Below are positions 1 to 6,639 of a DNA stretch of 11,900 nt, in pieces. Position numbers and translations under genes: made by a program. Below the pieces are notes generated by a model. The model saw only the letters and a list, made by a program, of their open reading frames with translations. It was not told where the DNA came from and ran no database searches. This stretch comes from Bacteroidota bacterium (lineage in GTDB: Bacteria > Bacteroidota > Bacteroidia > Flavobacteriales > Weeksellaceae): contig JAEZDQ010000029.1 of NCBI GenBank assembly GCA_023433225.1, positions 1 through 11,900 of the forward strand, given 5' to 3'. The first letter of the stretch is position 1, and every line of letters begins with the position of its first letter.

Positions 1-864
1 ATCTCAACCTTATTGTACAGCCAAGATTGTGTCATAGTTCCGGGATTCGGTGCTTTTTTGGCTCAGAAAAACCCATCCACTTTAAAGAATGGGACAATTA
101 ATCCGCCTTCTAAAAATTTAGGCTTTAATGTGAATTTACAAAAAAGCGACGGATTATTGATTCAAACTCTTGCAGGGCACCATCATTTGAGTTTTGAAGA
201 AGCCCAAAGCGAGGTAGAAACCCAAGTCAACTTCTGGAAAAACCATTTGGAAACAAATGAATCACTCACGCTGAACCATTTGGGGCGTTTAACAAAGGAT
301 GCAGCAGGAAACTTGGAATTCCATGCCGACAACAAGAATTACCTTTTGGATTCATTCGGGTTGGAAAGCATCCGGGCGAAACACATCATGCACCCGGTTC
401 AACAATCTCATTCATCAGCGGGTTGGTGGAAAGTTGCGGCTGTCATTCCGATTTTAATCGGAGGTTATTTGTACTTCGGAAAACCTCAACCGGTAGCCGA
501 TTTTGTAAATGAACAATGGAGCGGCTTTGTTGCGCCAATTATTCAATCTCAAGACGTGGTGAGCGAAATTCCTACAGCATCGGTGGAAGTGATGGAACCG
601 ATTGTAACTGAATCTTTGGTGATGGAAACTCCAGCGCATGATTACCAAGTGATAGCCGGCGCGTTCCGCGTTCAATCTGAGGCGGAAATCTTGGAGCAAA
701 AACTACGAGACCAAGGTTTTGAAAAAGCCCAATTCACCCAAAAAAAAGGAAATTATTTTTATGTTGCCTTTGAAACATTTCAGACAAAAGACCAAGCATT
801 GGAATACAGAAAATCCGTGTTGGACAAATTCCCTGAAACATGGGTACTTTCATTGAAAGATTAA
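1..864 (+). CDS. SPOR-domain membrane protein with N-terminal HU/CCDC81-like region (5' partial)
   Basis: The reading frame is open from base 1, so the gene begins to the left of the window and the first in-frame TTG at 13 is probably not the start. The visible 287 residues begin in a conserved block (CVIVPGFGAFLA) typical of the HU/CCDC81-like domain that Bacteroidota place at the front of SPOR proteins. A single hydrophobic segment follows at about residues 142-158 (WWKVAAVIPILIGGYLYF). After a spacer of about 50 residues comes a C-terminal SPOR domain at about 214-287 (YQVIAGAFRV, then paired helix and strand). SPOR domains bind denuded peptidoglycan, so the C-terminal half is expected in the periplasm and the N-terminal region in the cytoplasm. 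That topology is inferred from the single membrane segment. The stop codon is followed closely by a strong hairpin. What the HU-like part binds is unknown. Confidence 0.85.
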   Translation: MSTLLYSQDCVIVPGFGAFLAQKNPSTLKNGTINPPSKNLGFNVNLQKSDGLLIQTLAGHHHLSFEEAQSEVETQVNFWKNHLETNESLTLNHLGRLTKDAAGNLEFHADNKNYLLDSFGLESIRAKHIMHPVQQSHSSAGWWKVAAVIPILIGGYLYFGKPQPVADFVNEQWSGFVAPIIQSQDVVSEIPTASVEVMEPIVTESLVMETPAHDYQVIAGAFRVQSEAEILEQKLRDQGFEKAQFTQKKGNYFYVAFETFQTKDQALEYRKSVLDKFPETWVLSLKD

Positions 865-882
865 TATTCTAAATTATATTTG
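852..882 (+). promoter_or_regulatory. Bacteroidota-type promoter for the acyl-CoA thioesterase
   Basis: A -33-like ATTG at 852-855, inside the last codons of the SPOR gene, is followed after exactly 19 bases by TATATTTG at 875-882. This is a full match to the TANNTTTG -7 consensus. Transcription would start at about 886-890, just before the hairpin at 891-919. Inferred from consensus only. Confidence 0.55.
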
Positions 883-890
883 AAAAATTT

Positions 891-921
891 AAAAGACCTT
901 TGCATCGTAAAGGTCTTTTTT
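891..921 (+). terminator. Hairpin with T-run: terminator of the SPOR gene, also the leader of the next gene
   Basis: AAAAGACCTTT (891-901) and AAAGGTCTTTT (909-919) form a perfect 11-base stem around a 7-base loop, and T continues to 921. This is a classic intrinsic terminator for the SPOR gene. It sits directly against the ATG at 922 and downstream of the predicted promoter at 852-882, so it would also form almost the whole 5' leader of the thioesterase mRNA. Confidence 0.75.
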
Positions 922-1440
922 ATGAATTCAAAAATCAAAACCCCGTCTGATTCTGCTGCTGTCTTAACCAATTTGGTATTGCCGAGCGAAACCAATATGC
1001 TCAACAATATGTTTGGCGGAGAACTTTTGGCGCGTATGGACAGGATTTCATCAATTGCGGCGAGACGGCATTCAGAAAGCTATCAGGTCGTGACTGCCAG
1101 CGTGAACCATGTTTCGTTCAATCAGTCCATTCCGGTAGGAAGCATCGTGAAGCTGGAAGCAAAAGTTACGCGTGCATTCAAAAGTTCGATGGAAATATAT
1201 GTGGACGTTTGGATTGATGATCCGGAGAAACAAGAATTGAGCAAAACCAATAACGGGATTTATACTTTTGTTGCAGTGGATAAAAACAATAAACCGGTTC
1301 AGGTTCCGCAGATTAAACCGGAAACAGAAGAAGAAACAGAACGGTACGAAGCTGCGCTCCGCCGAAAACAACTCAGTTTGATTTTAGCCGGAAAAATGGA
1401 TCCGAAGGATGCACATGAACTGAAAGCGATTTTCTTTTAA
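922..1440 (+). CDS. acyl-CoA thioesterase, hotdog fold (YciA/BFIT-like)
   Basis: A 172-residue protein of the hotdog acyl-CoA hydrolase family, which cleaves fatty acyl-CoA to free acid and CoA in the cytoplasm. The family's N-terminal signature is clear: PSETNMLNNMFGGELLARMD at residues 21-40, with the FGG turn and the Asp at the start of the central helix. The paired strand segment SVNHVSF at 60-66 and a PVG turn follow. The C-terminal 40 residues are charged and helical (EEETERYEAALRRKQ). I chose ATG 922 over an in-frame TTG at 880. The TTG lies inside the predicted -7 element, and its extension would translate the terminator hairpin. ATG 922 also starts the family-like sequence. The gene ends tail to tail against tadA. 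Substrate chain length cannot be read from the sequence. Confidence 0.88.
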   Translation: MNSKIKTPSDSAAVLTNLVLPSETNMLNNMFGGELLARMDRISSIAARRHSESYQVVTASVNHVSFNQSIPVGSIVKLEAKVTRAFKSSMEIYVDVWIDDPEKQELSKTNNGIYTFVAVDKNNKPVQVPQIKPETEEETERYEAALRRKQLSLILAGKMDPKDAHELKAIFF

Positions 1441-1877
1441 CGCTTTGATTGAAAAAAATCTAAGATTATTTTCGAACATTTTTCGTCCAAGATCCCAAAC
1501 TGAACTTCGGTTTTTGGATGAAGTTTAATTCCGTTATTTACAAAGCCCCTTTTTTCATCCCGTGCCCCGATGACCACCTTCGATATTTGGCTCCAATAAA
1601 GTGCGCCGGCACACATCACACAAGGTTCGAGCGTTACATACAGGGTGCAGTTTTGTAAATATTTTCCTCCCAAGTAATTCGCAGCGGAAGTGATGGCCTG
1701 CATTTCGGCATGGGCAGTAACATCGGTCAAGGTTTCGGTCAAGTTGTGGCCTTTGGCAATAATTTTATTGTTCGAAACAATCACCGCGCCAATCGGAACT
1801 TCCTCTTTTTCGAAAGCACTATAAGCTTCATCCAAAGCTTTGCGCATAAAATATTTGTCTGAAAAAACCTCGTCCAT
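1437..1877 (-). CDS. tadA: tRNA-specific adenosine(34) deaminase
   Basis: A 146-residue zinc-dependent deaminase that converts wobble adenosine 34 to inosine in tRNA-Arg(ACG). The cytidine/deoxycytidylate deaminase zinc site is complete. HAE at residues 56-58 supplies the His ligand and the proton-shuttling Glu, and PCVMC at 85-89 supplies the two Cys ligands. The length and the N-terminal helix (YFMRKALDEAY) followed by VPIGAVIV fit TadA rather than a guanine or cytosine deaminase. The start is ATG at 1877. The gene lies 19 bases downstream of the 116-residue hypothetical gene on the same strand, so co-transcription is likely. Its TAA overlaps the thioesterase TAA within a shared TTAA at 1437-1440. 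Confidence 0.93.
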   Translation of the reverse strand: MDEVFSDKYFMRKALDEAYSAFEKEEVPIGAVIVSNNKIIAKGHNLTETLTDVTAHAEMQAITSAANYLGGKYLQNCTLYVTLEPCVMCAGALYWSQISKVVIGARDEKRGFVNNGIKLHPKTEVQFGILDEKCSKIILDFFQSKR

Positions 1878-1896
1878 CAGGGGTGTAAATTAAAAT

Positions 1897-2247
1897 TTAA
1901 GGAACTAATTTTGCGCCTTTTAAACGGGCATATTGACGGATGTATTTGACAAATTTGTCACGGGTATTTGCTCTATTGTGGATGTAGAAGTAAATCAAAT
2001 CATTGCCTTTTCCCTGAATGTAAAGGTTGGTTATACCTTTGTCCGATGCGACATAAACGTTGATTACCTCACTCCATTTAATACGAACTACAGAATTTCC
2101 TTTGTCACAAACCCATTCAATGTATTCTTTGAAAATATCCAAATTTCCGGAACAAAGTATGTCGATTGTATGGCCATCAAACCATTCCTTTATTTTTGAC
2201 TCAGAGGGTTTTCGAAATTTCTCGATAACACCTAAAAAATTCCTCAT
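1897..2247 (-). CDS. hypothetical protein, 116 residues
   Basis: I do not recognise this protein. It has no signal peptide or membrane segment and starts at ATG 2247. The N-terminal half is mixed helix (LGVIEKFRKPSESKIKEWFDG). The second half alternates short hydrophobic strands (VVRIKWSEVINVYVAS, ITNLYIQG, LIYFYIHN) and ends in a basic helix (FVKYIRQYARLKGAK). The strand pattern beginning with a W-S-E-V turn vaguely resembles PH-like or YcxB-like barrel domains, but this is only an impression. It is predicted to be cytoplasmic and is probably the first gene of a unit with tadA, 19 bases downstream. Confidence 0.65.
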   Translation of the reverse strand: MRNFLGVIEKFRKPSESKIKEWFDGHTIDILCSGNLDIFKEYIEWVCDKGNSVVRIKWSEVINVYVASDKGITNLYIQGKGNDLIYFYIHNRANTRDKFVKYIRQYARLKGAKLVP

Positions 2248-2296
2248 TGGGTAGTTTTTTATTCATTTAACAGAGAGAATCTTGGGTTTAGGAAGA

Positions 2297-2304
2297 CAAA
2301 TATA
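2297..2304 (-). promoter_or_regulatory. candidate -7 element for the hypothetical gene and tadA
   Basis: Read on the minus strand this is TATATTTG, a full match to the Bacteroidota TANNTTTG element, about 50 bases before the ATG at 2247. No good TTG -33 element lies 17-23 bases upstream, so support is partial. Confidence 0.35.
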
Positions 2305-2360
2305 ATAAAATTTAGGTGATCAGGTTATTATGAAATTGTTAGTTAAAAGATTACAGATAT

Positions 2361-2392
2361 TAAATAAAAAAGCCTCCGGAATCCGAAGGCTT
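2361..2392 (-). terminator. intrinsic terminator after L25
   Basis: On the minus strand AAGCCTTCGG, an ATT loop and CCGGAGGCTT pair over ten bases with one G-U pair (2370-2392). A run of T then extends toward 2366. It lies 23 bases past the L25 stop codon and closes the prs-L25 unit before the hypothetical-tadA unit. Confidence 0.85.
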
Positions 2393-2414
2393 AAAATTGA
2401 TTGAGTGAAATTTC

Positions 2415-3044
2415 TTATTCTTCACCGGCTGTATCAGTTGCGGGAGCTTCACCTGTAGCTTCTTCGGCAGCTTCTTCTTCGTCATCGTCTGCAATCGCCG
2501 TTCTGGAAGTTCGGATTGCAACAATTACCGCATTGTCCGGATGAAGAATAGTAAAATCTTCATTGCGAATTGATTCCACGTATTTTTTGTGTCCGATACG
2601 CATGGATGTAATGTCGATTAGGATTTCGTCCGGTAAATTGGCCGGAATCGCTCTTACTTTCAGTTTCCGCATATTGAACCGTAAAACACCACCGTTTACC
2701 ACACCGCGTGCGCGCCCGGTAAGGCGAACCGGAATTTCGATTGCCACCGCTTTGTCATCTTGAAGTTCAAAAAAATCAGCATGGATGATTTTGTCTGTTA
2801 CAGGATGAAATTGAATGTCCTGCAAAATTGCATGTACTTTGGTTCCGTCTGATAATTCCAATTTTACAGTGTGTGCTTCGGGGGTATAAACCAGATTTTT
2901 GAAGCTTTTCTCGTCTGTTGAGAAATGCAAAGGTTCATTTCCACCATAAACAACACAAGGTACTTGGTCAGCATTACGTAAGGCACGCGTTGAAGTCTTG
3001 CCCACGCTTTCTCTTTTTACACCTTGAATTGTAATAGATTTCAT
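2415..3044 (-). CDS. rplY: 50S ribosomal protein L25 / general stress protein Ctc
   Basis: A 209-residue protein of the long L25 (TL5/Ctc) family, which binds 5S rRNA in the large ribosomal subunit. The N-terminal L25 barrel covers about residues 1-95 and contains GKTSTRALRNADQVPCVVYG and ILQDIQFHPVTDKIIHADFF. The C-terminal TL5-type domain covers about 96-185 (IPVRLTGRARGVVNGGVL, LPDEILIDITSMRIGHKKYV). The protein ends in an Asp/Glu-rich tail with Ala and Thr at about 185-209, common in this phylum. The start is ATG 3044, preceded by an unstructured CAA/CAAA-rich leader. It lies 111 bases downstream of prs on the same strand, an order often seen in Flavobacteriales, and is followed by a strong terminator. 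Confidence 0.95.
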   Translation of the reverse strand: MKSITIQGVKRESVGKTSTRALRNADQVPCVVYGGNEPLHFSTDEKSFKNLVYTPEAHTVKLELSDGTKVHAILQDIQFHPVTDKIIHADFFELQDDKAVAIEIPVRLTGRARGVVNGGVLRFNMRKLKVRAIPANLPDEILIDITSMRIGHKKYVESIRNEDFTILHPDNAVIVAIRTSRTAIADDDEEEAAEEATGEAPATDTAGEE

Positions 3045-3064
3045 TTGTTTGTTGTTTGTTTGTT
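3045..3064 (-). promoter_or_regulatory. CAA/CAAA-repeat leader before the L25 start codon
   Basis: The 20 bases immediately before the L25 ATG consist only of A and C on the sense strand, in repeating CAA and CAAA units. There is no Shine-Dalgarno sequence. Such unstructured A-rich leaders suit translation initiation in Bacteroidota. This role is inferred. Confidence 0.35.
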
Positions 3065-3155
3065 ATTAATTGTATAATTCGATGCCCAAGATAGTTTTGT
3101 CTGAATTAAAATCCTGCTACAACGGGCATTTTATCAAAATATGTATAAATTAAAA

Positions 3156-4091
3156 TTAAATAATAAATTTCGAACTAATTGATTTTCTGTCATGTACCAT
3201 ATGCATAACATCAGCAAAAAGTGGGGCGCAAGATAATACTTTTATTTTAGAACCCGTATAATTTTTTAATGGAATACTGTTTGTCACCGCGACTTCTACC
3301 AATGGTGAGTTTTCAATCCGCTCATATGCATATCCCGAAAGTACCGGATGGGTAGCGATGGCCCGTACACTTTTGGCTCCCTTTTCCATGATAAGTTCGG
3401 CCGCTTTGGTAAGGGTTCCGGCCGTGTCTATCATGTCGTCCAACAAAATTACGTTTTTGCCATCCACTTCACCTATCAACAACATATTCTCAACTTGATT
3501 GGCTACTTTTCTTTCTTTGTGGCAAATAACAATGTCTGCGTTCAGGTATTTTGAATAATTATTAGCCCTTTTGGCTCCGCCCATATCGGGAGAAGCAATT
3601 GTTAAATCACTCAAATTCAAATTTTTGATGTAATCAATAAAAATGGTGGAAGCATATAAGTGGTCTACAGGGATTTCAAAAAACCCTTGGATTTGATCCG
3701 CGTGTAAATCCATGGTCATTACCCTCGTGGCTCCAGCTGCGGTAATCATTTTTGCGACTAATTTGGCACCGATGGGAACCCGAGGCGCATCCTTGCGGTC
3801 TTGACGGGCATATCCGTAATAAGGGATAACGGCCGTAATCTTATCGGCAGAAGCCCTTTTGGCGGCGTCACACATCAATAATAATTCCATCAAGTTTTCA
3901 CTGGGTTGGAATGTAGAACCGATGATGAATACCCGTGCTCCGCGAACAGATTCCTCAAATGCAGGCTGAAATTCTCCATCACTAAAGTCTACAATTTTTA
4001 ACTTTCCCAATTTCTCACCATAACAATCGGCTATTTCAGCAGCCAATGTGTGACTTCCTCTGGTAGAGAACAATAAAGCAACCTGATGCAT
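3156..4091 (-). CDS. prs: ribose-phosphate pyrophosphokinase (PRPP synthetase)
   Basis: The enzyme makes phosphoribosyl pyrophosphate from ribose 5-phosphate and ATP, feeding purine, pyrimidine, histidine and tryptophan synthesis in the cytoplasm. From ATG 4091 it has 311 residues, within the usual range for the family. Visible motifs are RQDRK at 96-100, DLHADQIQGFF at 128-138, PDMGG at 168-172 and the PRPP-binding loop VILLDDMIDTAGT at 214-226. The frame stays open to a TTG at 4136. I reject that start because the TTG is itself the likely -33 promoter element and the extra residues (SGCVEYPYFCQKHF) are not family-like. The gene probably leads a unit with L25 and diverges from the OmpA gene. 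Confidence 0.94.
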   Translation of the reverse strand: MHQVALLFSTRGSHTLAAEIADCYGEKLGKLKIVDFSDGEFQPAFEESVRGARVFIIGSTFQPSENLMELLLMCDAAKRASADKITAVIPYYGYARQDRKDAPRVPIGAKLVAKMITAAGATRVMTMDLHADQIQGFFEIPVDHLYASTIFIDYIKNLNLSDLTIASPDMGGAKRANNYSKYLNADIVICHKERKVANQVENMLLIGEVDGKNVILLDDMIDTAGTLTKAAELIMEKGAKSVRAIATHPVLSGYAYERIENSPLVEVAVTNSIPLKNYTGSKIKVLSCAPLFADVMHMVHDRKSISSKFII

Positions 4092-4101
4092 AAAATGTTT
4101 T

Positions 4102-4169
4102 TGACAAAAGTAAGGATATTCCACGCAACCACTCAAGTAATCGGAGGTTTTTTGGCATTACTTTTGTTA
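4102..4169. repeat. mirrored 12-base inverted repeat in the prs/OmpA intergenic region
   Basis: TGACAAAAGTAA at 4102-4113 and TTACTTTTGTTA at 4158-4169 are reverse complements at 11 of 12 positions, 44 bases apart. Each contains TACTTTTG, one reading left toward prs and one reading right toward the OmpA gene. This could be a pair of regulator sites or a second, upstream OmpA promoter, but the right-hand copy has no matching -33 element. Confidence 0.4.
4105..4137 (-). promoter_or_regulatory. Bacteroidota-type promoter for prs
   Basis: On the minus strand CTTG at 4137-4134 is followed after 21 bases by TACTTTTG at 4112-4105, a full TANNTTTG match. Transcription would begin at about 4098-4102, leaving a leader of only about 7-11 bases before ATG 4091. 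Confidence 0.5.
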
Positions 4170-4240
4170 AAATATTTCAGGATTTTCACACATGATAAAC
4201 CCATGAATGAATTATTTACAATAAAAACACACTTAAAATA

Positions 4241-4270
4241 TTGTTAAATTCAGTTTTGTTCATACATTTG
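4241..4270 (+). promoter_or_regulatory. Bacteroidota-type promoter for the OmpA-family gene
   Basis: TTG at 4241-4243 (ATTG with the base before it) is followed after exactly 19 bases by TACATTTG at 4263-4270. Both element and spacing match the phylum consensus. The start would be at about 4275-4278, giving a leader of about 40 bases to ATG 4316. Confidence 0.7.
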
Positions 4271-4315
4271 TATCAGAAAATAAAGAGTTTAGAGTATTAA
4301 TCTAATAAATAATTT

Positions 4316-5686
4316 ATGAAAAAGTTCTTTTTACCGATTGCAATTCTGGCAATGGCTTTTCACAGTCAAGCGCAAGAAACGCAAGAAGAAATCGTAGAAA
4401 TGGAGAACACTCGCCCCTACTATAAGGCCTCCAACTACGATAAATGGTCAGCAGAGTTAAACGTAGGTGGAAACAATGCTATTTACAATTGGAGTAAGGG
4501 TTACTACGATCGAAAGTATTTAAACCTTTGGCATGCTGATTTAGGAATCCGTTACATGTTCAACACAAAATTCGGTTTAAAAGCCGATGCTGGATTTGAC
4601 CAGCTCAAAAACCACGACAAAAGCAAAGAATTTGAAAGCCGTCAATGGAGATTCAGTTTACAAGGTGTTTTAAACCTTGGCCGTATTTTAAGTTTTGAAG
4701 ACTGGACAAAGTCTTTGAGTTTGCTTTTCCATGCAGGACCCGGTTATGCCATCTTCCAAAACGACAATTTGGCTGAAGATGACGGTATGTTCAATGTAAT
4801 GGGAGGTCTTACCTTACAATATAGAATCAGCGACCGTTTGGCACTCACCGGAGATATTACCGGAATGAACAATTTCGGAATGCAATCCACTTGGAACGGT
4901 TTATCAAGAGATGAAAGTTATTTGACGGTCACCACTGTTATTCCTTCACAAACCGTAAACGGTCAGGTGATTCCGGGACAGACCATTACTTCACAAGTAG
5001 CGAACCCGGCTAACCAATATTTAAAACACTTAAATCCATTGATAAATGCTTCATTAGGTTTAACCTATTATTTCGGAAACAAGGAACATGCTGACTGGTA
5101 TTTAGAAGAAGATTTAGCACACAGAGTGGATAATATCGAAGAAATGTTGATGGATGATGATGGTGACGGTGTGCCAAACTACTTGGATCAAGAACCGGAC
5201 TCAGCTCCCGATGCAGTAGTGGATACCAAAGGTAGAACCATCGACTCTAACGGTAATGGTGTTCCTGACGTGATTGAACAATACATTGCTGACAACTACC
5301 CAGGAGCAGGTACTTCCGGTGTGTTGAGCGATTCAAACATATTGAGACAATTAATTGATAGCGGAATCATTAATGTATATTTCGACTATGACAAATCAGA
5401 TCCGTTTGATGCTTCAATTGGCGGTGTCGATTTTGTAGTTGAGTATTTGAAAATGAACCCTAATGCTTCTGTAGATGTATTTGGTTATGCGGACCCTGTT
5501 GGTGGAAGTGCTTATAATCAAGCCTTGTCTCAAAGAAGAGCAGACGCGGTAAAACAAATCTTAATTGGCAAAGGAATCAATGCTTCCCGAATCAATGCTA
5601 AAGGACAGGGTGTTGACGGAGACTTCCAAGGTAGTGCCGTTTCAGCTCACCAATTAGCTCGTAGAGTAATCTTTAAGATTAAATAA
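4316..5686 (+). CDS. OmpA-family outer-membrane protein with TSP3-type repeats
   Basis: A 456-residue envelope protein. Residues 1-20 form a signal peptide ending FHSQAQ. Residues of about 40-255 alternate amphipathic strands ending in aromatic residues, consistent with an outer-membrane beta-barrel. Two Asp/Asn-rich TSP3-type calcium motifs follow: DDDGDGVPNYLD at 280-291 and DSNGNGVPDVIE at 310-321. The C-terminal OmpA peptidoglycan-binding domain starts at about 350 (INVYFDYDKSD). It keeps the diaminopimelate-binding pair at Asp393 (GYADPVGG) and Arg408 (NQALSQRRADAV). The barrel sits in the outer membrane, and the C-terminal domain anchors it to peptidoglycan. A predicted loop at 208-227 contains a ten-residue tandem repeat (VIPSQTVNGQ, VIPGQTITSQ). 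The gene has its own promoter and terminator and is expected to be well expressed. Confidence 0.93.
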   Translation: MKKFFLPIAILAMAFHSQAQETQEEIVEMENTRPYYKASNYDKWSAELNVGGNNAIYNWSKGYYDRKYLNLWHADLGIRYMFNTKFGLKADAGFDQLKNHDKSKEFESRQWRFSLQGVLNLGRILSFEDWTKSLSLLFHAGPGYAIFQNDNLAEDDGMFNVMGGLTLQYRISDRLALTGDITGMNNFGMQSTWNGLSRDESYLTVTTVIPSQTVNGQVIPGQTITSQVANPANQYLKHLNPLINASLGLTYYFGNKEHADWYLEEDLAHRVDNIEEMLMDDDGDGVPNYLDQEPDSAPDAVVDTKGRTIDSNGNGVPDVIEQYIADNYPGAGTSGVLSDSNILRQLIDSGIINVYFDYDKSDPFDASIGGVDFVVEYLKMNPNASVDVFGYADPVGGSAYNQALSQRRADAVKQILIGKGINASRINAKGQGVDGDFQGSAVSAHQLARRVIFKIK

Positions 5687-5707
5687 ATTTTATAAGATAA
5701 TTAGATA

Positions 5708-5742
5708 AAGAAAGCGACCATAGAGTCGCTTTCTTATTTTTT
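5708..5742 (+). terminator. intrinsic terminator after the OmpA-family gene
   Basis: AAGAAAGCGAC at 5708-5718 pairs perfectly with GTCGCTTTCTT at 5725-5735 around a 6-base loop. A T-rich tract follows to 5742. It starts 22 bases past the OmpA stop and lies just before the next plus-strand gene. Confidence 0.88.
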
Positions 5743-5759
5743 ATAATTCCGCACAACCC

Positions 5760-6596
5760 ATGAAAACCTTTCAATTCTTCTTATTAATTCTATTGTCTAA
5801 TCCTTCTTACTCCCAATTCCAAAGAGGGTTTGAAGAAGCTGAAATATATTTCAGAAACAATCAATCCATAAAAGGTTTCATTTATGATGATTTTGCACAA
5901 AATGATTTTTATGGTAAATCAGATTTCAAACAAACTGGGTCAGTAAGCGGAAATAGTTCAATAGGCGCCTATCCGAGCATCGTTTCATTCCAGACAATTA
6001 TTAAAACGATTTACTTCAAACAGCATGAAACAGATGGCCAACAAACCGGATACCCAGCTGACAGCATTGATTTCATAACCGTCTCCAGAAGTGACGAAAT
6101 CCAAAAATATAAAACGATGAAAGTCATCAGGGCAGACCTAAAGAGTCAACCTTTAAAGTTTGATACATTGAACCGTTTGATTTGGCTCCCCGTTCTGAAA
6201 GAAGGAAAAATAAATATGTATGGATACTATAGCTGGGCACTAAAAAAATCGAACGGTTGGGCAGAAGTTTATTTTCAAAGAGAAGGAGAAGAATACGCAG
6301 TCAATCCGATTCAAAGTCATAAATTGAATGTGAACGCCCAAAGACATGGAATCAGAGCTTCGTTGCTTAAAATTTTCAACGACTGTCCGAAATTCGAAGA
6401 AAACATAGAAACTATTATTGATACATATTTACAAGATTTTCATGAAGCAAGAAAACTCACGAATGAAGAAAAAAATAAAATCAAACAGCAACGTAAAGAA
6501 CTACGCGACATGACAGAGTTCGAAATAAGGGAGCAAAATTCTTACGTGCCTTATGAAAATATCCTCAATAAATATTATGAGTATTGCGGACAATAA
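5760..6596 (+). CDS. secreted protein of unknown function, 278 residues
   Basis: I do not recognise a domain. Residues 1 to about 18 form a signal peptide (MKTFQFFLLILLSNPSYS), so the protein is exported to the periplasm or beyond. There is no lipobox cysteine. The mature part opens with AEIYFRNNQSIKGFIYDDF, a strand-turn-strand pattern seen at the start of many uncharacterised Bacteroidota secreted proteins. It continues as a mostly beta segment to about residue 175. The last third is helical and highly charged, with a Lys/Glu-rich, possibly coiled-coil stretch at about 225-255 (LTNEEKNKIKQQRKEL). The gene starts 17 bases after the OmpA terminator, and I see no promoter between them. It faces the 198-residue gene across a terminator hairpin. 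Confidence 0.75.
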   Translation: MKTFQFFLLILLSNPSYSQFQRGFEEAEIYFRNNQSIKGFIYDDFAQNDFYGKSDFKQTGSVSGNSSIGAYPSIVSFQTIIKTIYFKQHETDGQQTGYPADSIDFITVSRSDEIQKYKTMKVIRADLKSQPLKFDTLNRLIWLPVLKEGKINMYGYYSWALKKSNGWAEVYFQREGEEYAVNPIQSHKLNVNAQRHGIRASLLKIFNDCPKFEENIETIIDTYLQDFHEARKLTNEEKNKIKQQRKELRDMTEFEIREQNSYVPYENILNKYYEYCGQ

Positions 6597-6619
6597 AAAA
6601 TCCGGGACAAAACCCGGAT
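6595..6619 (-). terminator. hairpin terminator between convergent genes
   Basis: ATCCGGG at 6600-6606 pairs with CCCGGAT at 6613-6619 around a 6-base loop. On the minus strand a run of six T follows (6600-6595), making it the terminator of the operon ending at 6640. The plus-strand side lacks a strong T-run but could still slow transcription from the 278-residue gene, whose stop codon overlaps this run. Confidence 0.8.
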
Positions 6620-6639
6620 CTTCATCATGTTTAAATAAA

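Noticed and set aside
880..921. N-terminal extension of the thioesterase from a TTG at 880
   Set aside because: It overlaps the predicted -7 element and would translate the terminator hairpin. ATG 922 starts the family-like sequence.
1933..2254. Plus-strand open frames antisense to the 116-residue hypothetical gene
   Set aside because: The minus-strand frame is longer, starts with ATG near a -7 element and is spaced like an operon partner of tadA.
2248..2414. Possible small gene or RNA in the gap upstream of the 116-residue hypothetical gene
   Set aside because: Only the L25 terminator and a -7 element are visible; no open frame of useful length or further structure.
3082..3129. ATGCCC / GGGCAT inverted repeat upstream of L25 as a ribosomal-protein leader structure
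   Set aside because: Only six paired bases around a loop of 36; readily expected by chance, and no known L25 leader motif is visible.
5684..5691. TAAATTTT as a promoter for the 278-residue gene
   Set aside because: One mismatch, no -33 partner, and it lies before the terminator, so transcripts would end at 5740.
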